In this document: positions 5,928 through 10,137 of the stretch, one piece after another | Layout: each line of letters begins with the position of its first letter | How positions within the stretch are numbered: the first letter of the stretch is position 1 | Source: Polyangiaceae bacterium | GTDB lineage: Bacteria > Myxococcota_A > Polyangia > Polyangiales > Polyangiaceae | DNA length: 10,137 nucleotides | Assembly (NCBI GenBank): GCA_022447485.1 | Contig: JAKVCH010000081.1 | Location: forward strand, 1 to 10,137 | Reading direction: 5' to 3' | Notes under the pieces: generated by a model | Seen by the model: the letters and a program-made list of their open reading frames with translations, nothing else | Told to the model about the DNA's origin: nothing | The model's database searches: none | Position numbers and translations under genes: made by a program

Positions 5928-5936
5928 CCTCCTCCT
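5928..5936 (-). promoter_or_regulatory. Strong ribosome binding site AGGAGGAGG
   Basis: The minus strand reads AGGAGGAGG then CT and ATG 5925; its first AGGAGG is 5 bases from the start codon. It fixes the start of the spermidine-synthase-like gene and is the best RBS in the window. Confidence 0.8.
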
Positions 5937-6022
5937 ACAACATCTGAAGTGTGGACGCAGGCTTTTCATTCAAGGCTGTTTTTTTCCAAGAATTCCCTCG
6001 ATGCGTGGTATGGGTAGCGACC

Positions 6023-6346
6023 ATGGAACTCGTCGCCAGTTACTTCTTCGCTGCTTTTGGCCTTTTCTCGATCGTGGGTGGTGTGATTGGCTTCAAGAAG
6101 GCGGGGAGCCGTTATTCATTGATAGCGGGCTCGGTCTTTGGAGCTCTCCTAGCAGTGGCGGCTCTGCTTTTTGCTTTCGAGTTCACCAAGTCGGGGGTCT
6201 ACGTAGGGGGAGCGAGTTCTTGTGTTCTTCTTTTACGTTTTGGTCCGGCCTTCTTAAAGTCCCGTAAATTGATGCCAGCAGGACTCATGGCAAGCTTCGG
6301 AGCGATCGGTTTGCTTTTGGCCAATTGGATTATGTTCGTACATTGA
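6023..6346 (+). CDS. TMEM14-family (UPF0136) small membrane protein
   Basis: A 107-residue, very hydrophobic protein with three or four membrane segments (about 4-20, 28-50, 52-75 and 85-105). It shows the TMEM14 pattern: an early G-G-x-x-G-F-x-K-A-G-S segment (GGVIGFKKAGSRYSLIAG), then FGALLAVAALLF, and RFGPAFLKSRKLMPAGLMASFG, whose MPAG is the family's best motif. Animal TMEM14C takes part in mitochondrial porphyrin transport and plant FAX proteins export fatty acids from plastids; bacterial members are uncharacterised. The start is set at ATG 6023 (MELVASYFF). The frame stays open back to GTG 5951, but the extra 24 residues look unlike the family. The RBS is weak. The gene diverges from the spermidine-synthase-like gene and converges on the ketoreductase gene. 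Confidence 0.85.
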   Translation: MELVASYFFAAFGLFSIVGGVIGFKKAGSRYSLIAGSVFGALLAVAALLFAFEFTKSGVYVGGASSCVLLLRFGPAFLKSRKLMPAGLMASFGAIGLLLANWIMFVH

Positions 6347-6473
6347 CGAACGCCGCTGGGATGATTGTACTTTTCTCTCGAACGGGGATCTGAGCACTAC
6401 GTCAGTTTGGTCTACTTTAGAGTCATTCAAAGAATCCCGAGGGTCGGACTTTTCTCTAGCACCTGGCGACCCA
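6347..6473. other. Convergent spacer without clear features
   Basis: 127 bases between the TMEM14 gene and the ketoreductase gene. GGGTCG (6441-6446) and CGACCC (6467-6472) form a 6-bp inverted repeat 1 base beyond the ketoreductase stop, but with a 20-base loop and no T-run on either strand. The operon's terminator is therefore not evident. Confidence 0.5.
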
Positions 6474-7205
6474 TTAGGTCATCCCACCATCCACCCCAAT
6501 CACCTGGCCAGTCACATAGGACGCCTCGTCGCTCGCTAAGAAACGCACGACTTGTGCCACCTCCTCTGGGCGACCGATTCGCCCCATGGGTACTTGGGGT
6601 AAGAGTCGGTCCAGAGGCGCGTTTTTGAGCATATCCGTTTCGATCAGACCTGGAGCGACTGCGTTGACGGTGACACCACGCTGAGCAAACTCTCTCGCTA
6701 ATGCCTTGGTCGCGCCAATCAATCCGGCTTTAGCGGCGGAGTAGTTGGTTTGACCTCGGTTGCCCAAAACCCCGGATACACTGGAAATGTTAATAATGCG
6801 CCCCCAACGTTGTCTTGCCATAGGCATGATTAATTGATGAGTTAGATTATAAAAACCATCGAGAGTTGTGCGAGTGACTTGATGCCAATCAGCTGGCTGT
6901 AGAGCTGGCAAGAGCCCATCTTTGGAGATTCCCGCATTGTTGACGAGTATACTGATTCGACCATGTTGCTGCATTTTTTCCAGAGACATGGAGACTTCCT
7001 CCAGTTGACTCACGTCAAATTGGCACAATTCCGCCTTGCCCCCCTGAACTCGAATTTCTTCCACTAAGGTTGCGGCGGAACTTTCCGAAGAAAGATAGTG
7101 AACGTGGATAGGGTGACCCTGTTGAGCCAAGGAGCGAGCAATGGCCCGACCGATACCGCGACTTGCACCGGTGACAAGTGCCCATTTTTCAGAGTTCTGG
7201 TTCAT
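6474..7205 (-). CDS. apeQ: FabG-like 3-ketoacyl-ACP reductase of the polyene cluster (ApeQ-like)
   Basis: A classical short-chain dehydrogenase of 243 residues. It would reduce 3-ketoacyl-ACP to 3-hydroxyacyl-ACP with NADPH in the cytoplasm. The cofactor motif TGASRGIG is at 12-19 and NNAG at 89-92. Catalytic Ser142 (INISSVSG), Tyr155 and Lys159 (NYSAAK) are present, followed by VAPGLIETDM and the terminal VTGQVIGVDGGM. It resembles E. coli FabG closely, but its place after an ApeP-like dehydratase and a polyene-type ketosynthase indicates service in aryl polyene synthesis. Its ATG lies inside the dehydratase gene (17-base overlap), with GGAAGGAAA about 11 bases upstream as RBS. It is the last gene of the operon. 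On sequence alone, primary fatty acid synthesis cannot be excluded. Confidence 0.93.
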   Translation of the reverse strand: MNQNSEKWALVTGASRGIGRAIARSLAQQGHPIHVHYLSSESSAATLVEEIRVQGGKAELCQFDVSQLEEVSMSLEKMQQHGRISILVNNAGISKDGLLPALQPADWHQVTRTTLDGFYNLTHQLIMPMARQRWGRIINISSVSGVLGNRGQTNYSAAKAGLIGATKALAREFAQRGVTVNAVAPGLIETDMLKNAPLDRLLPQVPMGRIGRPEEVAQVVRFLASDEASYVTGQVIGVDGGMT

Positions 7206-7608
7206 AAACGGTGAGATTTCCTTCCGCTAGAACCATGCCACAGTCTTGTCGCGTGACGGAACACTGAAAGCTGCCGCTGTTCTTTTCTAGCCAAAGAGGG
7301 GCGGCGTGCACGATGAGCTGGGCGTTGAGATCCACTCGGTCGACGTGATAGTCAATGCGCCGACTCCCAATCACGAATCCGATTTGAGGTGTTCGTCCCT
7401 CTCGAATTCGAGCAGAGCCAACGAAAGCGCCGACGGCTTGAGCCATCCACTCTAAGGAAACGATAATGTCGAGATGCTCCTTTTCGGCGAAGATGCTTGT
7501 TGCGCTTGTATCGGGTACGCATTGAATCGTAGCGGCATCGACTTGAATCAGCTCCTTTAATAGAAGCATAGGTGGTCGGTGGGGCAGCAGCTCACGGATA
7601 TCAGTCAT
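7189..7608 (-). CDS. apeP: ApeP-like hot-dog 3-hydroxyacyl-ACP dehydratase
   Basis: This 139-residue protein belongs to the FabZ-like hot-dog fold, in the subgroup found in aryl polyene clusters. It would remove water from 3-hydroxyacyl-ACP to leave the trans double bond of the growing polyene. It starts with the FabZ-like IRELLPHRPPMLLLKELIQVD. The central helix SLEWMAQAVGAF keeps the Glu (53) that matches the FabZ active-site Glu. The region GFVIGSRRIDYHVDRV and the C-terminal strand LAEGNLTVYEPEL are typical of ApeP proteins. The canonical FabZ loop GHFPGxPxxPGV with its catalytic His is missing; His45 is nearby but six residues closer to the Glu. Activity may therefore depend on a partner subunit such as an ApeI-type dehydratase, which is not in this window. 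ATG 7608 overlaps the ketosynthase gene by 8 bases. Confidence 0.87.
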   Translation of the reverse strand: MTDIRELLPHRPPMLLLKELIQVDAATIQCVPDTSATSIFAEKEHLDIIVSLEWMAQAVGAFVGSARIREGRTPQIGFVIGSRRIDYHVDRVDLNAQLIVHAAPLWLEKNSGSFQCSVTRQDCGMVLAEGNLTVYEPEL

Positions 7609-9628
7609 GGGCGCTTTCGCCTTCTATCTTTCTTTTGATGAAAAATTGCTGAGGACCGGATGGTTCATTCAACGAATAGCTAGGGAGGCCTCGATTCATT
7701 GCCTCAATCAATCTTAAAAAGTGGATCGTGGGATGATCGGCAAGAAGAGGAGTCTCTTCAGGCAGTGGGAGGCAGGTGTCTTTTTGAGCTCGTTCTTCCG
7801 TGCCGTGCTCGGGGTCGAAGTGGAGAGCGTAAGGCCTTGCATCGCTAGCTCGCGTGAGCACAATCCCAGCTGTAGCGGTGGGGTAGGGAGGTAGCCCAAC
7901 TGTTTGAGGAGGGCTTTCTTCCCCAACAAGGACAATCACTTTTTCCATTTCTTGGTGGGTCAGAAGATAAGACGCCGCTTCAATCAGTGCTGCTGTGCTG
8001 CTGCGAAAGCCGCCAGCTACCGAAGAGCTAGGAAGTTGATTCTTCAGCGCGATAGAGAGACCCCCTGCGACTGCATTATGCACACTCGACTGAAAGGCGA
8101 GAGGCGAGGAGTCGCCAGCCAAAAATAGGTCGATCAGGTTCTTGGTTGTCTGTAGTTGTCCGAGAGCAGAACCAATAATCATTGGTGTTTTTGCTAATTC
8201 ATCCTTGGAAAGGTTGAGTCTTCCCAGAGTACTAGCGAAAGACCTTGTCAATTCGCTGGCCCTGGCTCGTGGCCGGGGCGCTAGAATTTCCTTTCCTAGG
8301 CTTTGATTGTCGCTTCCTGGGTTGATCACCTCAGATGACCAAGACTGAATCCCGAAGCGGTACTTCCTCGATTGAGAAGACGCTGCCTTTCCCTCGCTCC
8401 AGGGCTGTTTAGAAAATAACAAGCTGATATTCGCGCCGCCAAAGGCTAGCGAGTTGCTTAAGACAAATCCTTCCTCGGCTTTCATGCGTTCTTGTCGGCT
8501 CCTCTGCCAGTGCAAGAAAGTATCCCTATTGAGGCTGCCGCTGGGGCTCAATTCAGCGCCATGGAGGGCTTTGATGGCTACGATTGCCTCGGCTGCACCG
8601 GCTGCGCCGAGCTGGTGGCCAAAGGTTCCTTTGCTCGAACTGACCGCTGCCTGAGGGAAAAGTCGCTGAATCGCCGGGCCTTCAGCTGCATCATTCGCGG
8701 CGGTCCCTGTCCCATGTGCATTGACGTATTCAATCTGCTGGGCCGAAACGTTGCCTGCAGTCAGGGCTTTCGCCATGGCCTTTTCCTGGCTTTTTCCCGT
8801 CGGATCAGGTGCCGAGATATGGTGGGCATCAGAGCTTTCGCCAATTCCTCGGAGGAAGGCGAGCGCCGGCGCCGCCTTCTCATCGTTTCGCTCCAGCAGA
8901 AGCCAGGCGGCTCCTTCGGCTACGTTCATGCCTTTGGGGGAGTCTTGAAATGGAGCACAGGGGGTCGCTGAAAGAACTTTCAATGAATGGAAGCCATGGA
9001 GCGTCATTCGACAAAGAGTGTCAACCCCGCCAGCGATGGCGGCGTCACAGATTCCTGCGTCGATCAGTCGCTGGGCGCTAGCAATTGCTTTGGCACCGGA
9101 GGCGCAAGCTGAAGAGAGGGCATAAACTGGCCCATGAATGCCGAGGCGAGTTGCCAGGTGTCTGGCTGCCGCATCCATTGCATGGGCTTCGAAGCAATTG
9201 TAGTTATCTGTTTGAGAGTGCTGTTTATTGCCCGATTCTTTCTGTTCCTTGAGCATCAGCTCTGTGGTGAGGATGCCTCCGGTGGATGTGCCTAGGAGCA
9301 AAGCGATACGAGCGGCCCCTCTTTGTTTCACGAGCCGATGTATCTTATTTTTGAGCGGAGCGAGGCTTTTCCAGGCAAGGGCCAGTTGTCGAGTATTCAG
9401 GGCGTCCGGCGTAAAGTCGCTGCTGAGCTCATCGTGGATGACACCAATTGTTGCTGGGAAGGGCAGAGGGTCGATTTCAGGGGGAAGACGGTCTGCTTTT
9501 TCTAAGGCCGTTGAGTCGATCTGGAGGCTTTGCATTACCTCTTCCAAGTTTGAGCCTGCGGCATTCAGGGCATTCATGCCGATGACGCGAACCGACGTAT
9601 TCTTCGGAGGTGTGCCATCATTTGTCAT
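7601..9628 (-). CDS. apeO: Polyene ketosynthase fused to a chain-length-factor-like domain
   Basis: A 675-residue protein; ordinary FabF-type ketosynthases have about 400-420 residues. Residues 1-406 are a complete condensing enzyme, with Cys175 in LSSACASGAKA, His305 in VNAHGTGTAAND, His338 in KGTFGHQLGAAGA and the closing SNSLAFGGANISLLF (391-405). A polar linker (407-423) follows. Residues 424-675 start with YRFGIQSW and contain TPMIIGSALGQLQTTKNLIDLF, FQSSVHNAVAGGLSIAL (512-528), AGGFRSSTAALIEAASYLL and VIVLVGEESPP. This is the pattern of the short ketoacyl-synthase-like family PF13723, to which ApeC chain-length factors belong. At the position of the catalytic Cys this domain has Phe541, and its only Cys is 619, so it should not condense. 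In studied APE systems the ketosynthase ApeO works as a heterodimer with ApeC; here both seem joined. ATG 9628 overlaps the stop of the upstream gene as ATGA. No frameshift is needed. Confidence 0.93.
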   Translation of the reverse strand: MTNDGTPPKNTSVRVIGMNALNAAGSNLEEVMQSLQIDSTALEKADRLPPEIDPLPFPATIGVIHDELSSDFTPDALNTRQLALAWKSLAPLKNKIHRLVKQRGAARIALLLGTSTGGILTTELMLKEQKESGNKQHSQTDNYNCFEAHAMDAAARHLATRLGIHGPVYALSSACASGAKAIASAQRLIDAGICDAAIAGGVDTLCRMTLHGFHSLKVLSATPCAPFQDSPKGMNVAEGAAWLLLERNDEKAAPALAFLRGIGESSDAHHISAPDPTGKSQEKAMAKALTAGNVSAQQIEYVNAHGTGTAANDAAEGPAIQRLFPQAAVSSSKGTFGHQLGAAGAAEAIVAIKALHGAELSPSGSLNRDTFLHWQRSRQERMKAEEGFVLSNSLAFGGANISLLFSKQPWSEGKAASSQSRKYRFGIQSWSSEVINPGSDNQSLGKEILAPRPRARASELTRSFASTLGRLNLSKDELAKTPMIIGSALGQLQTTKNLIDLFLAGDSSPLAFQSSVHNAVAGGLSIALKNQLPSSSVAGGFRSSTAALIEAASYLLTHQEMEKVIVLVGEESPPQTVGLPPYPTATAGIVLTRASDARPYALHFDPEHGTEERAQKDTCLPLPEETPLLADHPTIHFLRLIEAMNRGLPSYSLNEPSGPQQFFIKRKIEGESAHD

Positions 9629-10137
9629 GGTATTTGCCCATTCTGGAGCTGCTTGACCTTGAGCGTATAGCCCTGGTTTTGATCCTTTAGCTCAACGAGT
9701 ACTGGAGCGGTTCCTGGTCGAAACGCTGGGTCATAACTTATCTCAAGGCATTGGTTTCGAAGCGCGAACGTAGTCGGACCGGGTTCATTCGCTATACAGC
9801 GACGAACGATTCCTGGGCCTCGCCACTGGTCATCACTGATAAACCCCCTGAAGCTACCTTGGACGAATCGACCCCGATCAGTTTCCTCGCGAATGTCTTC
9901 ATTCTGCAAAGGAAACCAGAAGAGGGCCCGCTGCATATCAAATAGAAATTTCTCTGGGTCCAGGTTGATCTCCCGATCGAGAAATTTTTTGAATTCGACT
10001 TTTTGGCCAACTTGGGTGATCAGAAAAAGGCGTGTGTTGACGGGACCGAGAGCGAGTATCTTGAATGTGAAACCATCATTTTCAATAACGGCTTCAAAAC
10101 TAAACTTCCTATCTTGGTAACGAAAAGACAGTTTTTG
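9625..10137 (-). CDS. DUF3261-like protein of the polyene cluster, 5'-truncated
   Basis: The frame is open on the minus strand from the window edge to TGA at 9625-9627, giving 170 residues; the start is outside, so a lipoprotein signal cannot be checked. The visible part reads FSFEAVIENDGFTFKILALG, then TRLFLITQVGQKVEFKK, PEKFLFDMQRALFWFP, a variable middle and a final strand YTLKVKQLQ. This order (beta-rich start, G-x-R-x-F, P-x-x-x-L-x-D-x-Q-x-x-x-W-P, closing beta strand) is that of DUF3261 lipoproteins, which sit in aryl polyene clusters just before the ketosynthase gene. Their exact role is unknown; help in moving or anchoring the polyene lipid at the envelope is an inference. A weaker reading would start the gene at ATG 9936, but the conserved part extends upstream of that. 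The stop overlaps the ketosynthase start by 4 bases. Confidence 0.8.
   Translation of the reverse strand, partial: QKLSFRYQDRKFSFEAVIENDGFTFKILALGPVNTRLFLITQVGQKVEFKKFLDREINLDPEKFLFDMQRALFWFPLQNEDIREETDRGRFVQGSFRGFISDDQWRGPGIVRRCIANEPGPTTFALRNQCLEISYDPAFRPGTAPVLVELKDQNQGYTLKVKQLQNGQIP

Noticed and set aside
5951..6022. N-terminal extension of the TMEM14 protein from GTG 5951
   Set aside because: The extra 24 residues do not resemble the family. MELVASYFF at 6023 is a typical beginning.
6441..6472. Inverted repeat as operon terminator
   Set aside because: It has a six-base stem, a 20-base loop and no T-run on either strand, so it is not credible as an intrinsic terminator.
7601..9628. Multidomain polyketide synthase or polyunsaturated fatty acid synthase
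   Set aside because: There is no acyltransferase, ACP or ketoreductase domain in the chain. The second part fits the short chain-length-factor-like family and the neighbours are stand-alone enzymes.
8492..9656. Long open frames on the + strand opposite the ketosynthase gene
   Set aside because: They are antisense shadows of a clearly recognised, motif-complete gene and show no domain pattern of their own.
1..10137. CRISPR array, tRNA/rRNA, insertion sequence or phage genes
   Set aside because: No regularly spaced repeats, no cloverleaf or rRNA signature, and no transposase, integrase or phage protein pattern was seen in any frame.

Overview
The window looks like a bacterial chromosome segment with close to balanced base composition (judged by eye, not counted). 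It carries housekeeping and accessory genes on both strands, with no tRNA, rRNA, CRISPR array, insertion sequence or phage gene recognised. SohB, a DUF808/YedI protein, a TMEM14-family protein and an aryl-polyene-type gene cluster suggest a Gram-negative proteobacterium in the wide sense. A Bdellovibrionota or deltaproteobacterial-type genome is my best guess, but this is a low-confidence inference.

Left part (1-2844). The window opens inside a pyruvate kinase gene (+). A glutathione S-transferase-like gene (-) converges on it with only 5 bases between the stops. Between the GST gene and the divergent DUF808/YedI membrane protein gene (+) lies a 199-base spacer. On the minus strand this spacer holds two tiny ORFs that overlap by ATGA, and the first has a good Shine-Dalgarno sequence. 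The DUF808 gene starts with GTG, has no ribosome binding site, and has a promoter-like element placed so that its mRNA would be almost leaderless.

Middle part (2845-6346). A spacer of about 530 bases has no convincing long gene but contains an inverted repeat, several good hairpins and short protein-like ORFs. It is followed by sohB (+), an inner-membrane S49 serine protease. Converging on sohB is a two-gene minus-strand unit: a spermidine-synthase-like Rossmann enzyme with a strong RBS, then a coiled-coil protein with a basic block and an acidic tail. Short direct repeats lie at the convergence point. A small TMEM14-family membrane protein (+) diverges from this unit.

Right part (6474-10137, all minus strand). 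This is the 3' end of an operon whose genes overlap by 4, 8 and 17 bases: a DUF3261-like protein (5' end outside the window), a ketosynthase fused to a second ketosynthase-like domain, an ApeP-like hot-dog dehydratase and a FabG-like ketoreductase. Families and order match the end of aryl polyene (APE) pigment clusters. There the ketosynthase/chain-length-factor pair, ketoreductase and dehydratases build a conjugated polyene on an acyl carrier protein, and lipoprotein and exporter genes handle its delivery to the outer membrane. The most unusual point is that the ketosynthase (ApeO-like) and a Cys-less chain-length-factor-like domain (ApeC-like) appear to be one 675-residue polypeptide instead of two proteins.
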